Position numbers and translations under genes: made by a program. From Dehalococcoidia bacterium (GTDB taxonomy: Bacteria; Chloroflexota; Dehalococcoidia; DSTF01; JACRBR01): a stretch of 61,499 nucleotides of DNA. Numbering within the stretch: the first letter of the stretch is position 1; every line of letters begins with the position of its first letter. Shown here one piece after another: positions 44,042-53,437 of this stretch. Below the pieces are notes generated by a model, which was not told the DNA's origin, did not search any database, and saw only the letters and a list, made by a program, of their open reading frames with translations. The DNA is taken from the NCBI GenBank assembly GCA_021731085.1, contig JAKFYB010000010.1, positions 1 through 61,499 of the forward strand, read 5' to 3'.

Positions 44042-44938
44042 ATGTCGAAGAAGGAACACGCGGAGACGCAGGGCGAATACCGGTCGTACGCGATTGAGGA
44101 GTACCACCCGCACGAGGAGCCGTACTACGTCGCGCAGGGTGACGAGATCGAGCTGTTCGAGGCGGCGTTTGCGGCGAAGATTCCCGTGCTGCTGAAGGGG
44201 CCGACCGGCTGCGGCAAGACGCGCTTCGTCGAGTACATGGCGTGGAAGCTCGGCCGCCCGCTGACGATCAAGACGGACGATAAAGCGAAGGGCGATTTCC
44301 AGGCGCTGCCGCTGATTACCGTCGCGTGCCACGAAGACCTCACAGCCAGCGACCTCGTCGGCCGCTACTTGCTGGAAGGCGACTCGACGCGCTGGATCGA
44401 CGGACCGCTGACGCGCGCGGTAAAGGCCGGCGCCATCTGCTATCTCGATGAAGTCGTCGAAGCGCGCAAGGACACCACAGTCCTCATCCACCCTCTGACC
44501 GACCACCGCCGCATGCTGCCGATCGAGAAGCGCGGCGAGTTGCTCGAAGCGGGCGACGGCTTCCTGCTTGTGATCTCGTACAACCCCGGTTACCAGAGCG
44601 CGCTGAAGGACCTCAAGCACAGTACGCGCCAGCGTTTCGTCTCGCTGGAGTTCGTCCACCCGCGCAAGGAAGTGGAAGCGAAGATCATCGCGCACGAGAG
44701 CGGCGTCTCAGAGGACATCTCGAACGACCTTGCGAAGCTCGGTGAGAAGGTGCGCAATCTGCGCGAGCACGGCCTCAGCGAGGGTGTCAGCACGCGCCTG
44801 CTCGTCTACACCGGCAAGATGATCCAGAGCGGCATCCCACCGCGCCGCGCCTGCCAGGTCGGTGTCGTCTGGGCGCTCACGGACGACGTGGAAGTGCAGC
44901 GCAGTATCGAGGAAGTCGTCAGCTCGATCTTCGAGTAG
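44042..44938 (+). CDS. CbbQ/NorQ-type MoxR AAA+ ATPase
   Basis: 298 residues, GGAGG seven bases before ATG. Walker [10 protein letters not shown], Walker [14 protein letters not shown], sensor [21 protein letters not shown], typical of the CbbQ/NorQ/NirQ subgroup. These ATPases work with a von Willebrand-A partner (CbbO/NorD) to activate metalloenzymes. No such partner is next to it here, so its target is unknown. A weak palindrome remnant lies near 44995 downstream. Confidence 0.87.
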   Translation: MSKKEHAETQGEYRSYAIEEYHPHEEPYYVAQGDEIELFEAAFAAKIPVLLKGPTGCGKTRFVEYMAWKLGRPLTIKTDDKAKGDFQALPLITVACHEDLTASDLVGRYLLEGDSTRWIDGPLTRAVKAGAICYLDEVVEARKDTTVLIHPLTDHRRMLPIEKRGELLEAGDGFLLVISYNPGYQSALKDLKHSTRQRFVSLEFVHPRKEVEAKIIAHESGVSEDISNDLAKLGEKVRNLREHGLSEGVSTRLLVYTGKMIQSGIPPRRACQVGVVWALTDDVEVQRSIEEVVSSIFE

Positions 44939-45150
44939 CCGTTGGCGTCAAGTCGCCAGTTCGAGGGTGAAGGGCCGCGTACTAATAACGTAGCGCGGGC
45001 TCTTCCGCCCCGTATGCTGCCACCCGGTGTCCGCCATCGACGAGTAGCGTTTCACCGACCACCAGCCGGCACCCAAGCGACAGCGCGCATAGGATCTCAC
45101 AACGATCCCGTCGATCCTCTGTGTCTCTGTATCTTCGTCCCCGACAACCG
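44939..45150. other. Convergent intergenic interval with a REP remnant
   Basis: About 210 bases. It contains AGCGCGGGCTCTTCCGCCCC (44993-45012), a decayed copy of the REP-like palindrome. No gene seen. Confidence 0.5.
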
Positions 45151-45711
45151 TCAGGCGATGCGGCGCTCGACGCGGAAGAGGTTGATCGGCGTCGGAATGC
45201 CCTTCATCACCACCGGCCCCAGCCGCTGGCACTCCACATCCGGCATCCGCTCACGCGCCTGCGCCACCGTCGACTCCGATGCTAGCACCTCGCCGGAGTC
45301 GGCGAGATTCACGATGCGCGACGCGACGTTGACGTCGTGGCCGAGGAGGTCTTCCCCGCGGCGCGTCTGCTGGCCGTGATGCAGGCCGATGCGCACCCAG
45401 AGCGGCGCGTCCGTCTCCCACGACGCTTCCTCGAAGCGCTCCTGCAGGCGAAGACCTGTGTCGATCGCGTCGCACGCGTCCGAAAACCAGAGCATCAGGC
45501 CATCGCCCAGCTCCTTTACGATGCGCGAGTCGCCGCCGCTCGGCATCTGCGCCATCTCTTCGCGCACGATGCGCTCCTGCAGCGACAACAACTCGAGCGC
45601 TTCGTCGTCACCGCGAACGGCATTGAACTCCGTGAAGCCGACGATGTCCGTAAACATGATCGTGCCCTCGACAGAGCGCGTCGAAGTTGGCGGCGGGGCG
45701 GCGGCCGTCAT
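45151..45711 (-). CDS. Class III nucleotide cyclase (adenylate/guanylate type)
   Basis: 186 residues from ATG 45711, whose ATGA overlaps the stop of the upstream gene. A stand-alone cyclase domain: metal Asp in MFTDIVGFTEF and in KELGDGLMLWF, and the NVASRI segment that carries catalytic Asn and Arg. It therefore looks active. ATP or GTP preference is not resolved. Translationally coupled to the DUF4097 gene. Confidence 0.86.
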   Translation of the reverse strand: MTAAAPPPTSTRSVEGTIMFTDIVGFTEFNAVRGDDEALELLSLQERIVREEMAQMPSGGDSRIVKELGDGLMLWFSDACDAIDTGLRLQERFEEASWETDAPLWVRIGLHHGQQTRRGEDLLGHDVNVASRIVNLADSGEVLASESTVAQARERMPDVECQRLGPVVMKGIPTPINLFRVERRIA

Positions 45712-46418
45712 GCCGACACCAGCTCGATCGAGCCAGAGATGCTGATTGCTTCGACGTTGAGGTCGTCGCCCTCCGGAAAGGCGCAACGCACGCGACCGGA
45801 GAGTGTCTTGAACTTCTTGGTGATCGATGTGCCTTCAGGTAGCCGTATCTCGACCTTCCCGGAAACCGTCTTGATGGCGACAGCTCCTTCGCCGCCACAG
45901 GTCGCCTGGATACTGCCGCTTACCGTTCGCGCCTTCAGCGGTCCGATCACCCGCTCGATGCGAATCGAACCGGACATCGTGCCTGCCGCACAGGCCCCGA
46001 CAATCCCTGCTTCGATCCGCCCGCTCATCGTATTCATCCTCGTGCGACCCTTCGCGCCGCCGAGCTTGATCGTGCCGGATCCGGTGCGAAGGTCTGCTTC
46101 GTCCGCCCGGTCTATGTCGATGTTCGCGCTCATCGTCGTCGCTGAGACGATGCCAAGTTCGCCGCGAGATGTGATAGAGCCCGAGTGCGTGCCGATGCTG
46201 ACGTCCGTCCCGACCGGGCAGCGCACCTCAAGCGTCTTCGAGCCACCGCGTCCGGAGCGGATTTCAAGCGCCGCGCCGCCCTCAGCTTCGCGCGCGTCGA
46301 ATCCGTCCCCCTCAACCAGCACGTCATCACGCGGTTCGGCGATGACATCCACCTTCCCCGAACGCGACTGTATCCGGAGCGTCACGGCTACCGGCAGGTC
46401 GTACAACTGTGTACTCAT
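45708..46418 (-). CDS. DUF4097-type beta-helical repeat protein
   Basis: 236 residues from ATG 46418. Repeated beta-strand units of about 20 residues with SG(S/K)I patterns (SGSITSRG, SGRIEAG, SGSIRIER, SGSIQATCGG, SGKVEIRLP, SGRVRCAFP). These are typical of the adhesin-like DUF4097 family. No signal peptide. Its stop overlaps the cyclase start, so the two are made together; whether it regulates the cyclase is unknown. Confidence 0.82.
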   Translation of the reverse strand: MSTQLYDLPVAVTLRIQSRSGKVDVIAEPRDDVLVEGDGFDAREAEGGAALEIRSGRGGSKTLEVRCPVGTDVSIGTHSGSITSRGELGIVSATTMSANIDIDRADEADLRTGSGTIKLGGAKGRTRMNTMSGRIEAGIVGACAAGTMSGSIRIERVIGPLKARTVSGSIQATCGGEGAVAIKTVSGKVEIRLPEGTSITKKFKTLSGRVRCAFPEGDDLNVEAISISGSIELVSA

Positions 46419-46574
46419 GGGCCACCCTCTGCCATCTCCCACGCGACAGCGTGTGGCGCCATTGTGGATCGACCATGATGCCGCTTCAAGCGACCCAAGC
46501 TGCGGAATCCGCAGACCGCCGCGCAGACCGCCGGGCTGATCGAGCGCAGACAGCTGGCGAGGAAGGTGCGAGAC

Positions 46575-47522
46575 CTAATACACAGCGTTCGACCATGGGT
46601 TCGTCGCGGTGATCGACGCGTCACCTCCGACAAATGTGCCGACGTGGGTAGAGATCCCTTGATCGACCACAGCCGGGCTGTTGAACACGATCACATTTCT
46701 CGCGATCATGTTGAAGTAGGATGCGAGATCGGTCGTTCCAACGCTGTTCACCAGAACGCCCGGCCCGCTATTCCCGGTAATGCGATTGTCGGTGACTTGA
46801 TTGTACGAGGCTCCCAGGCTGATTCTCACACCAGGCCCTTCGTTAGCATCGATGATCGAGTTCCGCAGCCATACATTGTTCGCTGAGATCGTGACGCCAC
46901 TCGTCGTCGCCTGGCTCCCGAACCCGTTCCGACTGAAGTTGGAGTCCGCGATCAGCGTCCCGTAGTTGGTGCCCTGTTGAATCACGTTCAGGCCCACGTT
47001 GACGTTGTCGTGAGCAAGGACGTTGAGTACGCTCCCGCCGCTGCCGACCACGATGCCAACGGCGAGGGCGCCTTCCACTTCCAGATCCTCGAGGCGGCTG
47101 CGGCTGAGACTCGGCACATTGACGCCAACACCAAATCCACGCACATGCCCGTTGCGAATCACCACGCCTGTTCGCACCGTCCCCGTCGCGGCAATGCCGG
47201 TGTTGGTGGCGGGGGCCGTTATCGCAAATCCATTGAGATCCATCGTAACGTCGTTCGCGTCGATCACGATCGCGTTGCCCGTCGTGATTGCGACGTTGCG
47301 CGTGAGAAAATACGATCCGCTTTGGCTGATCATGATCGGATCCGTGCCGTTCCACCCGACCGGAGGCAACGGCACTCGCGGCTCAACCTGCGGGAGAGTG
47401 GATCCCGGTGGCCCCGCGGGATCCAGCGGCCCTCCCAAGGCCCGCGACGCCAACGCAAGTGTCCCTCCTGTCAAGATGATCAAGAGCAAAACCGTGTTGA
47501 TGCGGTTCCAAAACGATGGCAT
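46575..47522 (-). CDS. Secreted right-handed parallel beta-helix protein
   Basis: 315 residues from ATG 47522 (MPSFWNRINTVLL). Signal peptide 1-30, then a proline-rich linker. Residues 60-300 are short beta-helix rungs with NosD/PbH1-like patterns (ITTGNAIVIDANDVTMDLNG, GVVIRNGHVRGFG, SYNQVTDNRITGNSGPGV). Typical of carbohydrate-binding or surface proteins. No catalytic motif recognised. Confidence 0.78.
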   Translation of the reverse strand: MPSFWNRINTVLLLIILTGGTLALASRALGGPLDPAGPPGSTLPQVEPRVPLPPVGWNGTDPIMISQSGSYFLTRNVAITTGNAIVIDANDVTMDLNGFAITAPATNTGIAATGTVRTGVVIRNGHVRGFGVGVNVPSLSRSRLEDLEVEGALAVGIVVGSGGSVLNVLAHDNVNVGLNVIQQGTNYGTLIADSNFSRNGFGSQATTSGVTISANNVWLRNSIIDANEGPGVRISLGASYNQVTDNRITGNSGPGVLVNSVGTTDLASYFNMIARNVIVFNSPAVVDQGISTHVGTFVGGDASITATNPWSNAVY

Positions 47523-47674
47523 ATGGCACCTCACTCGATCTGTGCGGGACACGTCGCGGTTGCGGGATCACAGGGTACCGCCGCCGCGTTGCTGCACCAT
47601 CGGTCATGCAGCCGCGTGCGCACATGCGTCAAGTAGGCGACTTCGCACGAACCTTCGCAGAAGGCCGGGCTCGC

Positions 47675-49358
47675 CTACGCTTTGGCCGCCGCTACAGCCT
47701 CGCGTACCGTCGTAAAGATGTTCTCGCTGCCGATCGCCTCGATCGTTCCGGCCCTGGTCAGCAAATCGAGGCGGTGCGCGCCGACGTGCGCCAGCGACAG
47801 CTGTACGTCCTTGCGCGCCAGTTCTTCCTGCAGCTTTGTCAGGACGTCGGCCCCATCAAGGTCGATCATCGCCGTCGCGCTGAGATCCACCACGACCGTG
47901 TGAGGTTCATCCTCCTGCACCAGGTCAAGCAAGTGCTCGCGGAAGCTGCCAGCGTCAGCGAAGAACAGGGGTCCGCTGATCTCGACAACCAGCACGCCCG
48001 GTTCCGGCGCCGCGTCCGCAACGATTGTCGTCGGCACCCAGACGTTGCTTGCGCGGTCGAATGCCAGCTTCCGCACAGGCGACCGCGAAGCAGTGGCGAT
48101 GAGCAACAACAGCGAAAGAATCACGCCGATAACGACGCCCGCAAGCACGCCGATGAAGAACACGCCCAGCCCGCCGCAACGAACGCCGTGAAGTCCCGAC
48201 GGCTGGTGTACATGAACCGCTGCATCTCCTTGACCTTCACCAAACCGAGCGCCGCATCGATCACGACGGCGCCGAGGATCGCGTTCGGAAGATCCTCGAA
48301 GATGCCCGCGAGGAACAGCGCGGTGAGCACGACGAGCCCGGCCGTCGCCAGCGACGCCACCTGTGACCGCATGCCGGCGAGGTCCGCGACCGTCGTCTTC
48401 GAGAGACTGCCGTCGACGACGAAGCCGCCGAGCAGGCCCGAAGTGGTGTTTGCAGCGCCCTGTGCGATCAGCTCCTGGCTCGCGTCGATCTCGTAGCCGT
48501 GAACCGATGCCTTATCGCGCGCGGCCGCCAGCGACTCACTGAAGCCGACGAAGATCACCGCGAATGCACCGCCGAAGAGTGTCCCCATGTCCGCCCAGAC
48601 GAAGTCCGGCCACTCGAAGGACGGCAGCCCTGTAGGGACGTTGCCGACGATGCTGACGCCGTGACTGCTCAGGTCGAACGCAGCCGAAACGATGATGCCC
48701 AGGATTACGACGATCAGCGCGCGCGGTGCCTTCGGCACGAACATCTTCATCGCGAGCAACGCGGCGATGCCTGCCGCGCCACGGCCAGCGTCGTGCCGCT
48801 TGTCTGGTCGAGTTCTTTTAGCGTCTCCCAGAGGATCTGCGCGTACGAACCCTCGGCTTTGGGCACACCGAGAATCTTGTGCGCCTGATCGACGATTAGC
48901 CCGATGCCGAAGGCAAACACGAAGCCGCCGAGCACCGCCGTCGAAAGAAAGTTCGATACCCACCCCATGCGCAGCAGGCCCAGCGCCAGGTACGTCAGAC
49001 CCGCCACGACGGCCAGCGTCGCCGTGACCGTTGCGAATTCCGACGACCCCTGGGTCGCCAGCAGTCCCACCACTGATGCGGATACCGCCGCAACAGAAGC
49101 GCTCGGGCCTGTAATGACCTGCTTCGACGTGCCAAACAGCGCGTAGCCGACGAGCGCACCGATCGCCGCATAGAGCCCGTATTGCGGCGGCACGCCAGCG
49201 ATCGATGCGTAGGCGATGCCCTGCGGCACCAGCAGCGCCCACACTGAGAGTCCGGCGATAAGATCCGCCGTCAGCCACGCCGGCTGGTACGAGCGCACCA
49301 CGCCGACGATCGGCACGTATTGTTCGACGATATTGGGTTTCGGTGCGCGTTGTGTCAC
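47675..49358 (-). pseudogene. SulP-family anion transporter with two frameshifts
   Basis: Three frames continue each other: 49358 to about 48783, about 48783 to 48170, and about 48170 to 47675. They give a normal SulP: N-terminal VVRSYQPAWLTADLIAGLSV, YGLYAAIGALVGYALFG, TGPSASVAA, then the later membrane spans, and a C-terminal STAS domain (VLVVEISGPLFFADAG ... VVVDLSATAMIDLDG). Each break is repaired by one extra base: near 48778-48784 (GCCGTGG against CGCGGCAG) and near 48165-48178 (GCGGCGGGC against TGGGCGTG). The intact protein would have about 561 residues, normal for the family. Either a recent pseudogene or two sequence errors. Confidence 0.85.
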
Positions 49359-49421
49359 GCCAGATCTGCCTTTGCGTACGGAATCGTTCGCCAAGCGTAT
49401 CAGGGCTGAGACTGAGGCCGA

Positions 49422-50312
49422 ATGACTGCGGTCGACCTGTGTCTCGAGCAGGACACGCTTATGACCGCAGCGTCTGTGCAACAATTGCCGCTAATGGACG
49501 AGCAGCAGGAAGAGTCCGAGTTCGATCCGGCGGATGTAACCGACGAGGAAACGCCCGCAGAGCGCGGACGGTCGCTGCGCCGAGCCGCGATGCTGACGGC
49601 CGGCGCTGGCGTCGCGCACGCTGTTCTCTTCGTCATTGCCATCTGGCTGTTGTCTACTACGCCGGGCTTTAGCGCCACGGATCAAGAAATAGTCGATTAC
49701 TACGCCTCCGGCAGTCAGCGTGCGATCGCCATCGCCGGCCTGTATGTCATGCCATTCTCGGGCATCGCCTTTCTCTGGTTCATTGTCGCACTCCGTATGT
49801 GGACAACAGGCGTTGTGCGACGGGAGAACGTGCTGCTCTCAAACCTGCAGCTGGTGAGCGGCATCATCTATGTAGGGCTGACGTTCACCGCCGCCGCCGC
49901 GATCTCGGTCACCGCTGCCGGTGTAGCCTTCGACGACAATGAAATTGATCCGGATTTCGCGCGGCAGTTTCCCCAGTACGGGATGACGCTGTTGACCGTC
50001 TTCGCAATCCGCATGGCGGCGGTGTTCGTGATCACGACGTCGAACATCGGCCGAACCGCCGGCATACTTCCTCGCTGGTTCAGCTACGCCGGATTCGTGT
50101 TCGGCGTGTTCATGCTGCTGAGCGTGTCCTTGGCGCCATTTCTCTCGATCGTGTTTCCAATCTGGCTCTTTACGCTCAGCGCCATCCTGATGATCAAGGC
50201 GCGCCAAATCCCGAAGGAGCTTCGCCTTCCGCCGCGCGCGGGCGTAGGCATGACCAATCCGTTCGGCGCGTTCGTTCCCGGTCAACCACCGCCGCCTCCA
50301 CCAAAGAAATAG
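49422..50312 (+). CDS. Multi-span membrane protein of unknown function
   Basis: 296 residues; ATG 49461 is an alternative start. An acidic cytoplasmic N-terminus (about 50 residues) is followed by about six membrane spans (including AHAVLFVIAIWLL and GLYVMPFSGIAFLWFIVALRMW) and a Pro-rich tail (PPPPPPKK). No recognised family. Alone and divergent from the SulP gene. Confidence 0.7.
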   Translation: MTAVDLCLEQDTLMTAASVQQLPLMDEQQEESEFDPADVTDEETPAERGRSLRRAAMLTAGAGVAHAVLFVIAIWLLSTTPGFSATDQEIVDYYASGSQRAIAIAGLYVMPFSGIAFLWFIVALRMWTTGVVRRENVLLSNLQLVSGIIYVGLTFTAAAAISVTAAGVAFDDNEIDPDFARQFPQYGMTLLTVFAIRMAAVFVITTSNIGRTAGILPRWFSYAGFVFGVFMLLSVSLAPFLSIVFPIWLFTLSAILMIKARQIPKELRLPPRAGVGMTNPFGAFVPGQPPPPPPKK

Positions 50313-50388
50313 CAGGCCACCGATCTCCGATCCTCGCCCCGGTGGGAGTGCGTGTCTGCGCGAGCCAGTGGCGTGCTAAGATCGCGCC

Positions 50389-51729
50389 ATGCAACAAAAG
50401 GTCCAATTCTGCACCACCAGCGACGGCGTCCAGATCGCCTTCAGCGTCATGGGCGAGGGCTACCCGCTCGTGCTCGTCCCCGGTTGGGTCAGCAACATCG
50501 AGCTGGATCTGGAGCCGGACTCACCCGCGAGGGCCTTCTTCGAGAAAATGGCAGAGCGATTCACGCTCATTCGTTTCGACAAGCGCGGCACCGGCCTCAG
50601 CGACCGCCATGTCAAGGATTTTAGCCTCGAACCGCGCCTGCTCGACCTCGACGCCCTGATCGATCGCCTCAAGCTCACCCGCTACGCGCTCCATGGCATG
50701 TCCGAGGGCGGTCCCGTCGCGATCGCACATGCGGTGCGCCACCCGGAGCGCGTCTCACACCTGATCTTGCGCGGAACGTACGCCCATCTCGGCGCGTCGA
50801 AAACAACGGACGCACTCGTCGCGCTCGTCAGCGCGGAATGGGGTCTCGGTTCCGCAACCATGGCCAGCCTCTTCGTGCCTTCGGCAACGAAAGAGATGCA
50901 GGACAAGTTCGTGCGCTACCAGCGCGAGGGCGCCAAGCGAGAGGATGCCGCCGCGATGCTCGCCGCCAACGTCGCGGAAGATGTGCGCGAGCTCTTGCCA
51001 CAGGTGCAGGCGCCGACGCTCGTTCTTCATAGCGAGACCGACAAGGCCGTACCGTTCGAGCATGCGCGCCGCCTCGCCGGCAGCATCCCTAACGCCACGC
51101 TGTCCACATACAAGGGCGACCATGCCCCGATCGACGGATACGACCAGATCATCAAACTGACGACGGAATTCCTCGCGACAACCGAGCCTGCTGCCACTAC
51201 GGAGGCCCCCGCACCCGCGGCCTCAGGCCTGCTGACGATCATGTTCACCGACATCGAGTCGTCGACGTCGATGACGCAGCGGCTCGGCGACGAGGGCGCG
51301 CAGGACATCCTTCGCGGCCACAACGACATCATCCGTTCCGCGCTCAAGGAGAACGGCGGTACCGAGGTCAAGCACACCGGCGACGGCGTCATGGCCTCGT
51401 TCGGGAAGGCGTCATCGGCGCTGAACTGCGCCGCCGCTATCCAGCGCGCGTTCGAAGACCGCAACGAGCAGCACCCCGAGCAGCGCGTCCGCGTCCGCAT
51501 CGGCCTCAACGCCGGCGAACCGGTCGCCGAGGACGGCGACCTCTTCGGCACTTCGATCCAGCTCGCCGCGCGCATCTGCGCCCGCGCCGAGCCCGGCCAG
51601 GTGCTCGCCGCCAACGTCGTCCGCGAACTGGCCGCCGGCAAGCAGTTCCTCTTCGCCGACCACGGCGACGTCGTCCTTCGCGGCTTCGAGGATCCCGTGC
51701 GCCTCTACGAAGTCAGCTGGCGCGGATGA
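50389..51729 (+). CDS. Alpha/beta hydrolase-class III cyclase fusion
   Basis: 446 residues. Residues 1-265 are an alpha/beta hydrolase: VLVPGWVSN, DKRGTGLSDRH, nucleophile elbow GMSEGG, His in KGDHAPIDGY. Residues 280-445 are a class III cyclase: metal Asp in MFTDIESSTSMTQRL and VKHTGDGVMASF. In the catalytic helix the usual NxxxR reads IQLAARI, so Asn is Gln and activity may be altered. Such fusions are common in Chloroflexota and Actinobacteria. The hydrolase may sense a ligand. Its stop overlaps the start of the next gene. Confidence 0.88.
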   Translation: MQQKVQFCTTSDGVQIAFSVMGEGYPLVLVPGWVSNIELDLEPDSPARAFFEKMAERFTLIRFDKRGTGLSDRHVKDFSLEPRLLDLDALIDRLKLTRYALHGMSEGGPVAIAHAVRHPERVSHLILRGTYAHLGASKTTDALVALVSAEWGLGSATMASLFVPSATKEMQDKFVRYQREGAKREDAAAMLAANVAEDVRELLPQVQAPTLVLHSETDKAVPFEHARRLAGSIPNATLSTYKGDHAPIDGYDQIIKLTTEFLATTEPAATTEAPAPAASGLLTIMFTDIESSTSMTQRLGDEGAQDILRGHNDIIRSALKENGGTEVKHTGDGVMASFGKASSALNCAAAIQRAFEDRNEQHPEQRVRVRIGLNAGEPVAEDGDLFGTSIQLAARICARAEPGQVLAANVVRELAAGKQFLFADHGDVVLRGFEDPVRLYEVSWRG

Positions 51730-52871
51730 GCGGCGATCGACGCTACGAAGGCTATCTTCTGCTCGCCGATATCTCCGGATACACGGCGTTTCTGACAGGC
51801 ACAGAGCTTGAGCACGCGCACGCTATCATCCGCGAGCTGACCAAGCTCATCCGTTCGCGCCTCGCGCCGCCGATGAAGTTCGTGAAACTCGAAGGCGATG
51901 CTGTCTTTTGTTACGCCGACGTAGCGGCGTTCGCGGATGGCGAGCGGTTCGTCGAGCTGATCGAGGTTTGTTACTTCGACTTCGCGAACCGCCTGCAGGA
52001 CATGACCCGCGCGACGACGTGCAAGTGCGATGCGTGCAAAGCGATCCCGTCACTTGGACTGAAATTCGTCACGCACTTCGGCAGCTTCATGATCGAAGAA
52101 GATGACGATGGCCGCGAAGATCTCGCCGGGCCGGATGTGATTCTCGTCCACCGGCTGCTGAAGAACGCGATTAGCGATGGCGCGGGGCCACAGGCATACG
52201 CGTTCTTCACCGACGGCTGCATGAGACGGATGCCGACGTGGTTCAGCCTGCCGCGGCATAGCGAGACATACGACTCGTTCGGCGAAGTCACGGGCGGCGT
52301 GTACGACCTGCAGCCGATGCTCGAGGAGAGGCGCGCCGCCCGGCGGGTGTATCTCAGCGCGGAGGACGCTGACTTCGACGGCCGCTTCGAAACGGCGTTC
52401 GCGCCCGAGGTCGTCTGGCAGTACTTCGTAGACCCGGAGAAGCGCCTGCGATGGCAGCCGGGCCAGACCGCGGTTACAGCCGAGCCGAACCCGGCCGGAC
52501 GCATGGGTGCGGGCGCGTCGACGCACTGCGCACACGGCGAAGGCACCGCTGATGGACTTCGCGAATACCTCGACTGGCGCCCGTTCAGCTACTTCACGAA
52601 CCGCTACATCTCGCTCCGCAACGGGAATGAGGGCGCGTTTCTGGCCGCGATGGAAACGACGGAGTTTACTCCACTCGACGGTGGTGGCACCGCGGTGACC
52701 ATGCGTATCCGCATCGAAGACCGATCGGAGTCCGAGCTGCGCAGGTTTCTTGAGCACGAGGAGTCGGCCAACATGCGCAAGCTCTTTCACCTGGCTTGGA
52801 TTCCGCTGAACAAAGCTATCGAGGAAGACGGGTTTCTTCCCGCCGAAGCCGTCGCGCCCAACGGAGACTAA
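51726..52871 (+). CDS. DUF2652 (cyclase-like) plus SRPBCC domain protein
   Basis: 381 residues; ATG overlaps the upstream TGA (ATGA), so it is coupled to the hydrolase-cyclase gene. Residues 1-200 are DUF2652, a cyclase-fold domain: YLLLADISGYTAFL and VKLEGDAVFCYAD mirror cyclase metal sites. Residues 215-375 look like an SRPBCC/START lipid- or ligand-binding domain: AFAPEVVWQYFVDPEKRLRWQPG and FTPLDGGGTAVTMRI. A CKCDACKA pair could bind metal. Function unknown. Confidence 0.82.
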   Translation: MSGDRRYEGYLLLADISGYTAFLTGTELEHAHAIIRELTKLIRSRLAPPMKFVKLEGDAVFCYADVAAFADGERFVELIEVCYFDFANRLQDMTRATTCKCDACKAIPSLGLKFVTHFGSFMIEEDDDGREDLAGPDVILVHRLLKNAISDGAGPQAYAFFTDGCMRRMPTWFSLPRHSETYDSFGEVTGGVYDLQPMLEERRAARRVYLSAEDADFDGRFETAFAPEVVWQYFVDPEKRLRWQPGQTAVTAEPNPAGRMGAGASTHCAHGEGTADGLREYLDWRPFSYFTNRYISLRNGNEGAFLAAMETTEFTPLDGGGTAVTMRIRIEDRSESELRRFLEHEESANMRKLFHLAWIPLNKAIEEDGFLPAEAVAPNGD

Positions 52872-52891
52872 TTTCCACCGCGGCCGTAAGG

Positions 52892-53437
52892 TTAAAGCGC
52901 CTGCGGAATCGGTTCGCCCTTGATCGGCATCGCGGGCTTGTTCGACGCTTGCTCCTTCATCAGCTCTTCATAGTGTGTCGCGATTTTGGCCGAGTAGTAC
53001 ACGGCCGGTGCGATGAAGATGATGAACGTGCCGCCGATGACCATCATGAACAGCCCCAGGCCAATCACCAGGTCCGACACCTTGAATCCCATCACGGCCA
53101 GGTTCAACGCTGTGCGCAGCGTCACGGCATTGAGCACGGTCGCGCGGAGCGGATCTTCGCGATCGAGTTCGGCATAGGTCTTGCCGCCTGTCATCTCATC
53201 GACATGCGCCTCGATGACGGCTGCTTCGGACTTCGCCGTCGCGGCGTTGTTGACGAGTACGCCTGGAATGCTCGCGTCATCTGAGGTGGTGATGTTTTCC
53301 CGCACGAGCGCATCGCGGACTTCGGCCTTGGCGTCGCGCCCTTCGATCATCATGTACGCGCCTGCTGCGATGAACGCGATGCCGATGGCCAGCGGGGCAA
53401 TCCAGATGTAGTGCCGGGCAATGTGTACGAACTTCAT
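52892..53437 (-). CDS. Membrane protein of unknown function
   Basis: 181 residues from ATG 53437, AAAGGA seven bases upstream. One N-terminal span (WIAPLAIGIAFIAAGAYMM), a polar middle region of about 70 residues outside the membrane, and two close spans near the end (LNLAVMGFKVSDLVIGLGLFMMVIGGTFIIFIAPAVYY). No family recognised. Confidence 0.72.
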   Translation of the reverse strand: MKFVHIARHYIWIAPLAIGIAFIAAGAYMMIEGRDAKAEVRDALVRENITTSDDASIPGVLVNNAATAKSEAAVIEAHVDEMTGGKTYAELDREDPLRATVLNAVTLRTALNLAVMGFKVSDLVIGLGLFMMVIGGTFIIFIAPAVYYSAKIATHYEELMKEQASNKPAMPIKGEPIPQAL

